Part shown: positions 18,752 to 26,747 of the stretch, piece after piece
How positions within the stretch are numbered: the first letter of the stretch is position 1
How the letters are laid out: the number at the start of each line of letters is the position of its first letter
NCBI GenBank assembly: GCA_020851735.1
Contig: JADZCD010000065.1
Span: forward strand, 62,001 to 126,000
Reading direction: 5' to 3'
Source: Phycisphaeraceae bacterium
Lineage (GTDB): Bacteria > Planctomycetota > Phycisphaerae > Phycisphaerales > Phycisphaeraceae
Length of the DNA: 64,000 nucleotides
Notes under the pieces: generated by a model
The model's input: only the letters and a program-made list of their open reading frames with translations
What the model was told of the DNA's origin: nothing
The model's database searches: none
Program-made: the position numbers and the translations under genes

Positions 18752-20974
18752 GTGACGAATTACCGTTTTCCCCTGGCTGGCGATTGGAGCCGGAGCATCG
18801 GCGGGCGGCAGATTGATTTTGTGCGTGTGCCGGGGTGTTACCGACCGGTGGGCGAATGCGTCTTGGAGTACGGTTTCGCCCGTCCCTGGCCGGCGCAGGC
18901 TAACCGTCGCTATTTTTTGGTCACCGAAGGCGTGCTGGCCAGCGCGGAGTTTACCTTCAACGGGCAAGCACTCGGCCGGGCTGGTCCTTGGACGCGGCAA
19001 CGGTTGGAGATTCCCGCTGACCTGTGGGCGGATAAGAACACCTTGGCGGTGCGGATATGTGACGCGCAGGAATCATTCGGGCCGCCGCCGGGGCGGCGAT
19101 TTGACGCGGGGCTGGTGCGCGCGATTTACATCGAAAGTCGGCCTACGGTTTTTCTGAAGGATTTTTGTTTCCAGGCGGAATTGAACGCCGACTGCACGCA
19201 AGCGAAATGCACGGTAGCGGTGGAAATAAACGGGGCCGATTCCGCAGCGGCCCAGGTGGTTCTGTCTGAGCGCGGAGGCGGGCGGATCATCGCGCGTGCG
19301 CAAGCGACGCCCGATCAACCGGCGCGCTTCAGCGTGGAATCGCCGCGTCTGTGGTCGCCAAGTGACCCTGATCTTTACACGCTAACCGTCACGTTGGAGG
19401 GCGCGCACGCGGACGTGCTGACGGAATCGGTGGGGTTTCGACGCATCGAGGCGCGCGGGCGGGACTTTTATCTAAACAACAAGCGTCTATTGCTCAAAGG
19501 CGTTTGCCGGCACGAGTTCACCAGCCGCAGCGGGTACAGCCCATCGGCAGCGGAAGTGCGGCGGGAGTTGGCGCTTATCAAGCATGCTGGTTTCAACTTT
19601 GTGCGTCTGGTGCATTCGCCGCAGGGCCCGGAAGTCAGCCGAATCGCCGCGGAACTGGGCCTGCTGGTCAGCGAGGAGCCGGGCACGTGTTTTCACGACT
19701 TGGCGGACCCGGCGATCTACGGTCCGGCGCTGGAATGCCTGGGGCGCACCGTCAAGCGCGATCGCAACGTGCCGTCGATCTTCGCCTGGCTGATCTACAA
19801 CGAGTGCAACCCCAACAGCGAATATGCCATGCAGGCGGCCGAGGCTTGTCGCGCCCTGGACCCCGGCTGCCGGCTGGGGTTTGCCGATTGCTCGGGGAAA
19901 TACGACGACATCAAGGCCATGGTGCAGGCGGCGGACCTGACGTTCTATGGCATCAACGTCTACGGCGCCTGGCCGGCCGAGTATGAGCAGCGGATGCGCC
20001 TGCTGGCGGATCGTCCGCTGGTGTTCACCGAATGGGGCGGGGTGACAACCCAGGGCAACTGGCGGACGGAAAAGACGCTCTGCGACATGTTCGTTCGCCA
20101 CAGTCGAGTGGGCCAGACGCTGCGCCTGGCGGGGTGCAGTTACTGGGCGTGGGCGGATTATGAGGAGCGTTCGCGGCCCGGCCCGGCGGCGGTGAACGGT
20201 TGGACCATCGAGGGCCTGCTTGATCAAGACGGCCAGCCGCGCCCGGACCTGCACATTCTCTCGATGATGTGTTTTGAGATGGACCATCCGCCGCTGGCGA
20301 ATTTGCCGCGCATCGAGGTTCTGGCCCAGGCGCCCCGGCGAACGAGCGCTTGGCAGGCGGTTGACTTGACCGGAATCGGCGGCGATCAATCCGCGCTGGA
20401 GAAAACCATCGACGAGCGGCGCTCCGCGCAGGGATGCGCGCGGCTGCGCTTGGGAAAGTTGTTGGTTAATGGAATCGAATTCGTTTGCCGCGACGTTGGA
20501 ACACTCGCCCACCCGCTGCTTCTGGGCCCGGGACGAGAAGAAATCTACATCCCCATCGATCGGCCGGTGCGCTCGCTGGCGGTGCTTGGACACGCGGCCC
20601 TACGCGGCGGATTTCCGCGCTCGAGCATTCAAACGGTCTGGAGCCAGGACCACGAGCCGCCTCGAAATCCGGGTGATCCAGCCTCGGAGTACGAACTGGT
20701 TTATGCCGATGGATCGCAAACCGTGCCGCTGCGGCATGGGCTGGAGATTCTGCGCGGCAACGACATCTGCCGCTGGTGGTTGACCGAGCCGCGCGGACCA
20801 GAGACGCGCCCGGCTGTGCGAGCGATGCTTCATCCTTCGTACGAAGTGCTGCGGGTGGACTTGTGGGAGCTGACGCTGGATCGGCCGCGCTTTCTCAAGG
20901 GGCTGCGCTGGAGGTTACGCGACCCGGAATCCGTGCAAATGCTTTACGCTGTCAGCGTGGAAGTTGCCGCATAG
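18752..20974 (+). CDS. GH2 family glycosidase (beta-galactosidase/glucuronidase-like)
   Basis: I chose GTG 18752 (V-T-N-Y-R-F-P) because GGAAGG (18738-18743) lies eight bases upstream; the protein is then 740 residues. The order fits GH2: a jelly-roll sugar-binding domain (about 1-160, with RYFLVTEGVLASAEFTFNG), an Ig-like domain (about 165-250, ESPRLWSPSDPDLYTL), then the TIM barrel starting at LLLKGVCRHEF. The acid/base is Glu351 in LIYNECNPN, where most members have NEP or NES, and the nucleophile is Glu427 in VFTEWGG. There is no signal peptide, so it appears cytoplasmic. A ~190-residue C-terminal beta domain follows the barrel. It probably removes a terminal beta-linked sugar from imported oligosaccharides; the exact substrate is unknown. 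Confidence 0.9.
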   Translation: MTNYRFPLAGDWSRSIGGRQIDFVRVPGCYRPVGECVLEYGFARPWPAQANRRYFLVTEGVLASAEFTFNGQALGRAGPWTRQRLEIPADLWADKNTLAVRICDAQESFGPPPGRRFDAGLVRAIYIESRPTVFLKDFCFQAELNADCTQAKCTVAVEINGADSAAAQVVLSERGGGRIIARAQATPDQPARFSVESPRLWSPSDPDLYTLTVTLEGAHADVLTESVGFRRIEARGRDFYLNNKRLLLKGVCRHEFTSRSGYSPSAAEVRRELALIKHAGFNFVRLVHSPQGPEVSRIAAELGLLVSEEPGTCFHDLADPAIYGPALECLGRTVKRDRNVPSIFAWLIYNECNPNSEYAMQAAEACRALDPGCRLGFADCSGKYDDIKAMVQAADLTFYGINVYGAWPAEYEQRMRLLADRPLVFTEWGGVTTQGNWRTEKTLCDMFVRHSRVGQTLRLAGCSYWAWADYEERSRPGPAAVNGWTIEGLLDQDGQPRPDLHILSMMCFEMDHPPLANLPRIEVLAQAPRRTSAWQAVDLTGIGGDQSALEKTIDERRSAQGCARLRLGKLLVNGIEFVCRDVGTLAHPLLLGPGREEIYIPIDRPVRSLAVLGHAALRGGFPRSSIQTVWSQDHEPPRNPGDPASEYELVYADGSQTVPLRHGLEILRGNDICRWWLTEPRGPETRPAVRAMLHPSYEVLRVDLWELTLDRPRFLKGLRWRLRDPESVQMLYAVSVEVAA

Positions 20975-21079
20975 ACAATCATCGCTGAGGATGCCTCTTT
21001 GCATGACCGAGGGACGAGCGGTTGATTCTGACCTAGGGCCCGTAGCACGATCTATGATTAATGACCAAGGAGTCCAGCC

Positions 21080-21436
21080 ATGGCCACCAAAACGCTTTAC
21101 GACGGCAGCACCGCCCAGGCAACCAACCTCTGCCGGAGCATCGAACTTGCCGCGGGGGGAATTGTCAGCAAAGCTCTGCTGGACACGCCGGCAGCGCGAC
21201 TGATTTTGTTTTCCTTCGACGCAGGCCAGGAGCTGACCGAACACCGCGCCCCGGTGATCGCCACGGTGCACGTCTTAGAAGGCCATATCGAGCTGACCAT
21301 CGCGGATAAGACGCATTCCATGGTGGTCAATGACTGGATCGTCATGCCCGCCAACGCGCCACACCGCCTGCTGGCCAAGGAACCTAGTCGCATTCTCCTG
21401 ACGATGCTCAAGACGCCGACGGCGCCTGGGACGTAG
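21080..21436 (+). CDS. Small cupin-domain protein (118 aa)
   Basis: AAGGAG (21066-21071) precedes the ATG by about eight bases. The sequence is a single cupin barrel: LILFSFDAGQELTEHRAP, then VHVLEGHIELTIADKTHSMVVNDWIVMPANAPHRLLA. Likely metal or ligand residues are Glu and His in LTEHRA and the His in NAPHRL. Such proteins are usually small-molecule-binding or stress-related, often attached to redox or sugar pathways. It follows the GH2 gene on the same strand after 105 bases; there is no clear functional link. Confidence 0.85.
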   Translation: MATKTLYDGSTAQATNLCRSIELAAGGIVSKALLDTPAARLILFSFDAGQELTEHRAPVIATVHVLEGHIELTIADKTHSMVVNDWIVMPANAPHRLLAKEPSRILLTMLKTPTAPGT

Positions 21437-21449
21437 CCAAACAGCAAAT

Positions 21450-21640
21450 ATTCGGGTGCTACACCGCAGCCCGAAGGCTGCTGTGTGCGATGCTCTACCG
21501 CCCAGGGGGAGCTAGATACTCAAGTGGCCAGCTTCCGGGCACTTCCAGGGGCTTTCGGGGGGGACTTCCGGGGATTTCCGGGGATTCCCGGGGATTCCCG
21601 GGGATTTCCGGGGATTTCCGGGGGGAACTTTCGGGGGGTT
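21450..21640. repeat. Hairpin plus ACTTCCGGGG-unit cluster
   Basis: Bases 21458-21486 form a hairpin with arms ACACCGCAGCC and GGCTGCTGTGT around CGAA. Bases 21530-21640 carry about ten units such as GGCACTTCCAGGGG, GGACTTCCGGGG, GGATTTCCGGGG and GGATTCCCGGGG at regular spacing. The array abuts the 3' end of the minus-strand gene at 21639. It belongs to the same dispersed family as 14333-14459 and others. Confidence 0.9.
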
Positions 21641-23018
21641 ATTCGCAGCGCTTTAAGTACAGCACGCTGGGGCCGGGGAACTGGGCGCTTAGGCTGTGGC
21701 GCTGATCGCCGTTAATGATGGTGCCCTGGTGCGTCTTGCCGGTGACCGGGTCGAACCACTGCACCTGAAACTTGCCCGCGTAGCCGCGCAGGGTCAGGCC
21801 CTCCGCTCCGCCGCTGGGGAAGTAGCACAGATACTCCCGGCCCGGGTCAGCCAGGCAATAGGTGCTGGTGCACAGGTGCCCGCAGGGCGTGCAGCGATTC
21901 AAATCCATCTTCAGAGCAAACGCGCGGGCGTAGCCTAAGTTGCGGCGCATTTCGTCGTAGCGGTAGTAATAGCGCTGGTTGCGCGTAACGCTGCCGTCCT
22001 GGTAGTAGCCCATCTCGCCGGGAATGCGAATCCACGGATCCATGAAGAGCACGTTCAGCCCGCGCGTAAAGCTCTTCCAGATCCACGGCGTTTCGCAGCC
22101 GTGGCCCCAGAGGTGATCGGTGTCGGTCACCACCACCTTGCGCCCGTCGCCGACCGGCGGGTTATAGCGGTATTCCAGCAAGGGGCCATTGCTGGGCGAA
22201 ATCCAGTCCGCCGGGCAGGTAAAGAGATTGTCGTTCTCCTGGTCGCCACCCTCCGCCGTGATGCCCACGGGGTGCTGCTTGGGCAACGAGGCTTCCACCT
22301 CATGCACGAAGTCCGCCATGTGATTCATCCAATCGAACGCCTCCTGGCGGAACGGCACTTCGTTGCTGATTTCATAAAGGATGTGGTCCATGTCGTTGAC
22401 GGTCTGGATGATCTTGCGGACAAACTCCTTCTGCACTTGCAGCAGCTGCGGGCAATTAAGCGAAAAATAATCCCACGCCCGGCCGCTGGCGATGATGGGA
22501 TTGTCCGTGATGCCGTTGACGTTGTTAGCCGGGTGGCAAGGGTAAAAAGGCCAGGGGTCGGTGTGATCCTTGGCGCACTTGATGCCCCAGCCTTCAAAGA
22601 GCATGATCGAAGCGTAAATGCCCTGCTCAGCCGCCATCTCCAGGCGCTGGCGCAACCGTCGGAAGTAGGCGTCGTTCCACTTGGTCAGGTCAAACTTGAG
22701 TTGCCCGTCGCTGGCCACGCCCGGACCGGTGCGCAGGTACGGCTGGGGCGAAAAAGTGTTGGGCGTGTCGTTCCACGGGGCCACGCGCGTCTGTGGCCAC
22801 TGCCAGAAGCGCATGAAGTTGTGCCCGCAGTCGGTCATCATGGTCAAAAAGCCGGGGTAATCGCTGACGATCGGCTTTTCGCCTTCGATCCAGATGTCCT
22901 GCATCACCGCCCAGGTGTGCGACCCGGTGAGGTAGATCGCCTGCCCGCGATCGTCGGTGAAGTAGCGGGGATTGATCTTGCTCTTACGCAGCGGGCCATG
23001 AAAATGCGCGGTGGACAT
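21639..23018 (-). CDS. Putative glycoside hydrolase, DUF4038-like TIM barrel
   Basis: ATG 23018 (MSTAHFHGPLRKS) follows AGGAGTTACCC; the protein is 459 residues. It begins with NPRYFTDDRGQAIYLTGSHTW, the opening strand found in DUF4038/apiosidase-like barrels, and then has MTDCGHNFMRFWQWPQ, ASIMLFEGWG, ILYEISNEVPF (candidate acid/base Glu) and VVVTDTDHLWG. The C-terminal part (CLADPGREYLCYFPSGGAEGLTLRGYAGKFQVQWFDPVTGK) is the small beta domain usual for this group. There is no signal peptide. Activity is probably on plant or algal side-chain sugars, but the substrate is unknown. Its 3' end touches a repeat array at 21530-21640. Confidence 0.8.
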   Translation of the reverse strand: MSTAHFHGPLRKSKINPRYFTDDRGQAIYLTGSHTWAVMQDIWIEGEKPIVSDYPGFLTMMTDCGHNFMRFWQWPQTRVAPWNDTPNTFSPQPYLRTGPGVASDGQLKFDLTKWNDAYFRRLRQRLEMAAEQGIYASIMLFEGWGIKCAKDHTDPWPFYPCHPANNVNGITDNPIIASGRAWDYFSLNCPQLLQVQKEFVRKIIQTVNDMDHILYEISNEVPFRQEAFDWMNHMADFVHEVEASLPKQHPVGITAEGGDQENDNLFTCPADWISPSNGPLLEYRYNPPVGDGRKVVVTDTDHLWGHGCETPWIWKSFTRGLNVLFMDPWIRIPGEMGYYQDGSVTRNQRYYYRYDEMRRNLGYARAFALKMDLNRCTPCGHLCTSTYCLADPGREYLCYFPSGGAEGLTLRGYAGKFQVQWFDPVTGKTHQGTIINGDQRHSLSAQFPGPSVLYLKRCE

Positions 23019-23170
23019 GGGTAACTCCTGGAGGCAATCGAAAACGAACACAACGCCGGACGGCGAATCCGCCGGGCGGGCATTCTACAGTCTTGTGAAA
23101 TGGATGGAAAAATCCTGCCCAAGGGACGCGGTCTATGACCCACGGCGCTTGGCACGGCAAAGTGATACGT

Positions 23171-24511
23171 TCAGCCCCTTACCCGCGCGGACTCCGCGTG
23201 CCCGTCCAGGCCCTCCGCCTCAGCTAAGCGCGCGATGTCGTCGATCGCCTGCCGGGGCATGGTCGCGCCGGGGTACTGCACAGTGCCGCTGCGCTTTAGG
23301 AATGTGTAGACGCTGATGCCGCTGGCAAAGCGAGCGGTGGTGCCGGTGGGCAGGCAATGACTGGGCCCAGCGTAGTAATCGCCAGCCGCCACGGGCGTGG
23401 TGTCGCCTAAGAAAAACTCCCCGCCGTGGACGATGCGCTCCAGCCACCAGGACATGTCCTTGGCCGCCACCGCCAGGTTCACGTGCTCAGCCGCCAGTTC
23501 GTTGCCCAGCTCCACCGCTTGCGCCCGATCCTTAACCAGGGCGACGATGGATTCGTTAGCCAGGGCTTTGCGGATGGCCTCGATGCGCCGGCGGGCCGGA
23601 AGTTGGCGCTCGACCTCCGCCAGAATGCTCTCGAGCACCGCGCGATCCCAGGACACCAAGAAACACTTGCCTGGGTCGTGCTCCGCCTGGGCGATTAAAT
23701 CAGCCGCGACGCGCCGGGCGCTGGCGGATTCATCGGCTATCACCAGCACCTCGCTGGGCCCGTAAAATCCGCCGTCGCCGCCGACCACGCCGGCCACCTG
23801 CTGCTTGGCCAATTGCGAGTAGATGTTGCCCGGCCCGGCGATCATCTCCACCTTCGGTACGCTGGCGGTGCCGAAAGCCAGGGCCGCGATCGCCTGGGCC
23901 CCGCCGATGCGATAAAGCTTGCTGATGCCCAACAAGCGACACGTCGCCATCACGATCGGCGAGATATCCGACGGGCCATCCTTCTGCTCTCCCTTGCGCG
24001 TCGGCGGAGGATTGACCACCGCGATGTTCTCAGGCTTGACGCCCGCGACGATGGCGGGCACCGCCAGCATGATCAGCGTCGAGAACAGCACCGCCGCGCC
24101 GCCGGGCACGTTCAAGCCCACGCTGGGCACAGCGCTCCAACGCAGGCCCAATTCCGCCCCGCCGATCCGCACGGGAGCCGTCGGCTTGGGCAGAATGTGC
24201 TCCTGATACGCCCGCACCTGAGCGATGGCGCGCTCGATGGCGCCGCGCAAATCCTTGTCCAGTTGCTGCAAAGCTCGATCCAACTCCTCCGGGCCGACGC
24301 GGATTCTGGCGGCGCTGAATTGCGGATCCGTCCACTGGCGCATGTAGCGCACCACCGCCTCATCGCCATGCGCCCGCACGTCCGCCACGATGCCCGCCAC
24401 GGTCCGCGCCGCTTCGCTGTCCGCCGCGGCGGTCATTCGCAGGCGATCAAGCCTATCTTTCAAACCCGCCTGGCCCGCGGGGGTCTGCAAATCCAATATC
24501 GCTAGTGTCAC
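23171..24511 (-). CDS. hisD: Histidinol dehydrogenase
   Basis: From GTG 24511 (V-T-L-A-I-L-D) the protein has 446 residues, the usual length; AGGGG lies just upstream. It catalyses the last two steps of histidine synthesis, oxidising L-histidinol to L-histidine with NAD and Zn. Family motifs are in order: VGLNVPGGAAVLFSTLIM, RIGGAQAIAALAFGT, KVEMIAGPGN, GGFYGPSEVLVIAD, DLIAQAEHDP (Zn ligand His), LAAEHVNLA (catalytic Glu-His), GDYYAGPSHCLPT (Asp and His) and GHAES (final Zn-ligand His). Between KPENIAVVNPPP and ISPIVMATC it has a slightly longer loop (TRKGEQKDGPSD). It is not beside other his genes, so the pathway is dispersed. Confidence 0.96.
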   Translation of the reverse strand: MTLAILDLQTPAGQAGLKDRLDRLRMTAAADSEAARTVAGIVADVRAHGDEAVVRYMRQWTDPQFSAARIRVGPEELDRALQQLDKDLRGAIERAIAQVRAYQEHILPKPTAPVRIGGAELGLRWSAVPSVGLNVPGGAAVLFSTLIMLAVPAIVAGVKPENIAVVNPPPTRKGEQKDGPSDISPIVMATCRLLGISKLYRIGGAQAIAALAFGTASVPKVEMIAGPGNIYSQLAKQQVAGVVGGDGGFYGPSEVLVIADESASARRVAADLIAQAEHDPGKCFLVSWDRAVLESILAEVERQLPARRRIEAIRKALANESIVALVKDRAQAVELGNELAAEHVNLAVAAKDMSWWLERIVHGGEFFLGDTTPVAAGDYYAGPSHCLPTGTTARFASGISVYTFLKRSGTVQYPGATMPRQAIDDIARLAEAEGLDGHAESARVRG

Positions 24512-24537
24512 GGGGATACCCCTTTTGTCACCGATCA

Positions 24538-24642
24538 GTTTTACCACCGAGATCACGGAGATCACGGAGCCGATCCTGGCAGTTTAGTTAATGAATCTCT
24601 TGTCTTGTTTCTCTGTGTCCTCTGTGTTCTCCGTGGTAAAAA
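24538..24642. repeat. Imperfect inverted repeat of ACCACGGAG-type arms
   Basis: The left arm (24539-24570) reads TTTTACCACCGAGATCACGG then AGATCACGGAG. The right arm (24609-24641) reads TTCTCTGTGTCCTCTGTG then TTCTCCGTGGTAAAAA. The arms are complementary with small mismatches, about 38 bases apart. The same type of sequence is common between genes in many environmental bacteria (recalled, not searched). Here it lies between hisD and dprA. Confidence 0.8.
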
Positions 24643-24652
24643 CTTCTCCGCT

Positions 24653-25909
24653 CTATCGCTTGCCGACAAATCCCCCCGCTTGGCGCTTCACTAAGCCGCG
24701 AATTTCCAGCATCGTCAACTCGGCTCGTACCACCGCGACGGGCAATCCGGTGGCGATCGCCAGATCATCCACATCCGTCGCATCGTCAGCCGAGCGCTCC
24801 GCACGCAAGGCCGCGATGATTTTCCGGGCTGATTCCGTCAGCCCTTGCTCAAACAGATTCGCGTGCGATCCGACCGGTCCCTGCTCTGTATCAGCCCCCG
24901 GCTCTGCCGGGGGGTAGCTTTGGCCATCGTCACCCGTCGGCCCTTTCTTGCCAATGGCCCCCTGCAGCATGCGTCCGGTTTCACCCAGCGAAGCGAGGAT
25001 GTCCTCCAAATTGGTCGCCAGATGGGCCCAGCCCTCGCGGATCATCAGGTGGCAACCGGCTGACGTCGTCGAATCCACGCGGCCGGGCAAAGCCATCACT
25101 TCCCGATGATGCTCTTCCGCCGCCAAGCGGGCGGTAATCAAAGCGCCCGAGCGCAGGGCTGCCTCCACCACCAGCACGCCCAACGACAAGCCGGAAATGA
25201 TCCGGTTGCGGGCGGGAAAATTATCCCGCAAGGGCGGACTGCGCATCGGCAGTTCACTGATCAGCGCCCCGCGCCTTTCGCCTGCCCCCGCCTCCTCCGC
25301 TGCCCCCCCACTGCCGGCAATCTGGTCATACAACTCCGCGTGGTCCTGCGGATAAGGATTGAGCAGCCCGCTGCCCATCACAGCGATCGTCCGCCCCCCG
25401 TTGCGCAACGCGCCGCGATGGGCAGCCGCGTCGATGCCGTACGCCCCGCCGCTGACGATCGTCAAGCCCACCCCCGCGCACAGGCCCGCCAGCCGATCGG
25501 CCTGGCTGCGCCCGTAGTTCGAACATCGTCGCGACCCGACGACAGCCAGCGCCAGGGAGTCCTCCGCCTTCAGCGTGCCTTTGACATACAACAGTGGCGG
25601 CGGATCGTGGATGTGAGTTAGAAGTTTTGGATAACCCTCCTGCCCGTAGATCGCCAGCGTCACACCCGTCTGGGCTAAGAGTTCGTTTTCTTCTTCCACC
25701 GCCCGGTTACGCCGCAATTCGTCCAGGCCCCGGCAAACATCGTCAGCCACCTTCCGCCCGATGCCTTCGACCTGGGCCAATTGTTGCGCCGATGCCCCCA
25801 CCACCGCCTGGGCGGACCCCAACTGCTGGATGCTCCGCAGCGTACGCTTTGGACCCATCCCGCCGACCAACGTTAAAAGTAATAGCGCGTCGCGCTCGAG
25901 GGCCAACAT
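24653..25909 (-). CDS. dprA: DNA-processing protein DprA
   Basis: ATG 25909 (MLALERDALL) gives 418 residues; an open extension upstream runs through a repeat and is not typical. DprA binds incoming single-stranded DNA and loads RecA during natural transformation. The N-terminal helix-hairpin-helix part (GIGRKVADDV) is followed by the Rossmann-like core: LAVVGSRRCSNYGR, TIVSGGAYGIDAAAHRGAL, AVMGSGLLNPYP, ISELPM, FPARNRIISGLS, VVVEAALRSGALITARLA. A winged-helix DML1 domain ends it. Two inserts stand out: AGSGGAAEEAGAGERRG before ISELPM, and SYPPAEPGADTEQG in the linker before the C-terminal domain, the latter encoded by a palindromic repeat at 24892-24916. Both lie in loops, so the protein may still work. 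Confidence 0.95.
   Translation of the reverse strand: MLALERDALLLLTLVGGMGPKRTLRSIQQLGSAQAVVGASAQQLAQVEGIGRKVADDVCRGLDELRRNRAVEEENELLAQTGVTLAIYGQEGYPKLLTHIHDPPPLLYVKGTLKAEDSLALAVVGSRRCSNYGRSQADRLAGLCAGVGLTIVSGGAYGIDAAAHRGALRNGGRTIAVMGSGLLNPYPQDHAELYDQIAGSGGAAEEAGAGERRGALISELPMRSPPLRDNFPARNRIISGLSLGVLVVEAALRSGALITARLAAEEHHREVMALPGRVDSTTSAGCHLMIREGWAHLATNLEDILASLGETGRMLQGAIGKKGPTGDDGQSYPPAEPGADTEQGPVGSHANLFEQGLTESARKIIAALRAERSADDATDVDDLAIATGLPVAVVRAELTMLEIRGLVKRQAGGFVGKR
24892..24916. repeat. CCCCCGG..CCGGGGG palindrome inside dprA
   Basis: The arms CCCCCGG and CCGGGGGG surround a five-base loop CTCTG. A copy with one mismatch over 23 bases lies at 40945-40969 between genes. Within dprA it is in frame and encodes YPPAEPGA. 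Confidence 0.85.
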
Positions 25910-25986
25910 GCCCGCAAGTCTATCGGGTTTGGAAAAAAGTTGGGAGTTAGATGGTGGAGATTGGGGTTTAAGGTTTGGAGGGATTA

Positions 25987-26040
25987 TCAGAGCCGGGCTC
26001 TGTGAGCCCGGTCCGGCGACACCGTCGCCGGCTCTGATAA
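25987..26040. repeat. TCAGAGCCGG palindromic element
   Basis: It begins TCAGAGCCGGGCTCTG and ends CGCCGGCTCTGATAA, so the outer arms are complementary, with two nested smaller palindromes (GGGCTC/GAGCCC and CCGGCGAC/GTCGCCGG). It is intergenic, upstream of dprA, and related to 14692-14804. Confidence 0.85.
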
Positions 26041-26111
26041 AACACTGTAATTCCACGCCACAGCCCCACGTGGAAACGTTGGGCCGGCCTCTTAAATGCC
26101 CCGTGGCACTT

Positions 26112-26621
26112 CTACTCTTCCGGGTCGTCGCCCATGGCCGGCTGACCGGTGGCCAGGGTGTGCTTGCGGCGGACCAGCTCGCAGAGCAGCTCCGCTTCGC
26201 CGTCGGTGGCAAAAGTCCACACGCCCCAATAGGTCTGCACCGACCGCCGGGCCGCCTCCAGCCCGTCGCGCACGAACTTGCGCAGCCGGCGAGCTTTGAG
26301 AGCTTCCATCTGGGATTCGGTCAGCGGCACGCAGATCATCGGCCCGGTTTGCCGGGGAACCAGGTAGCAGAGCACCTCGGCCGGCTTCTTGGACGTCGAA
26401 GGCAACGAGTACTGCACCGTCCACTTCCACGACGGCCCATACCAGACCAAGGACGCATCCACGCCCTCGAGCTTGCCGATCCGCTCCACAAGGATCTTGG
26501 CGCCGCCGCGATGCAGGGAGCCGATCCCGTCAATCAGGTCCTTGACCGTCGGCTGGGACCAACGGTCCTGCCAGGCGGAACTACTTCTATTATGACTCGT
26601 GCTTGTGGCCAAGTTTGTCAC
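26112..26621 (-). CDS. Uncharacterised protein, DUF3788-like pattern (169 aa)
   Basis: The protein has 169 soluble residues. After a polar N-terminus comes TVKDLIDGIGSLHRGGAKILVERIGKLEG, then LVWYGPSWKWTVQYSL, AEVLCYLVPRQTGPMICVPLTESQMEAL, and a long helix RKFVRDGLEAARRSVQTYWGVWTFATDGEAELLCELV. The WYGPSWKW... aromatic strand followed by 'CYLVP' recalls DUF3788-like proteins; this is a resemblance, not an assignment. It has no signal peptide or membrane segment. It is monocistronic, between dprA and the sulfatase maturase gene. The start at 26621 has no strong ribosome site. Confidence 0.75.
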   Translation of the reverse strand: MTNLATSTSHNRSSSAWQDRWSQPTVKDLIDGIGSLHRGGAKILVERIGKLEGVDASLVWYGPSWKWTVQYSLPSTSKKPAEVLCYLVPRQTGPMICVPLTESQMEALKARRLRKFVRDGLEAARRSVQTYWGVWTFATDGEAELLCELVRRKHTLATGQPAMGDDPEE

Positions 26622-26747
26622 GTTCTAATACTCCCGTCCCCCGAAAGCCCACGAAAATCAAATCCCAGCAACTTACCCCCGAAACTTTTCTGATGTTTAA
26701 CACACACCACGATCGAACCGACGCTCAAGACTATACGTGCTTATCTG

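Noticed and set aside
19487-20593. 368-residue minus-strand ORF antisense to the GH2 gene
   Set aside because: It overlaps a confident GH2 frame entirely and has Arg/His-rich shadow composition.
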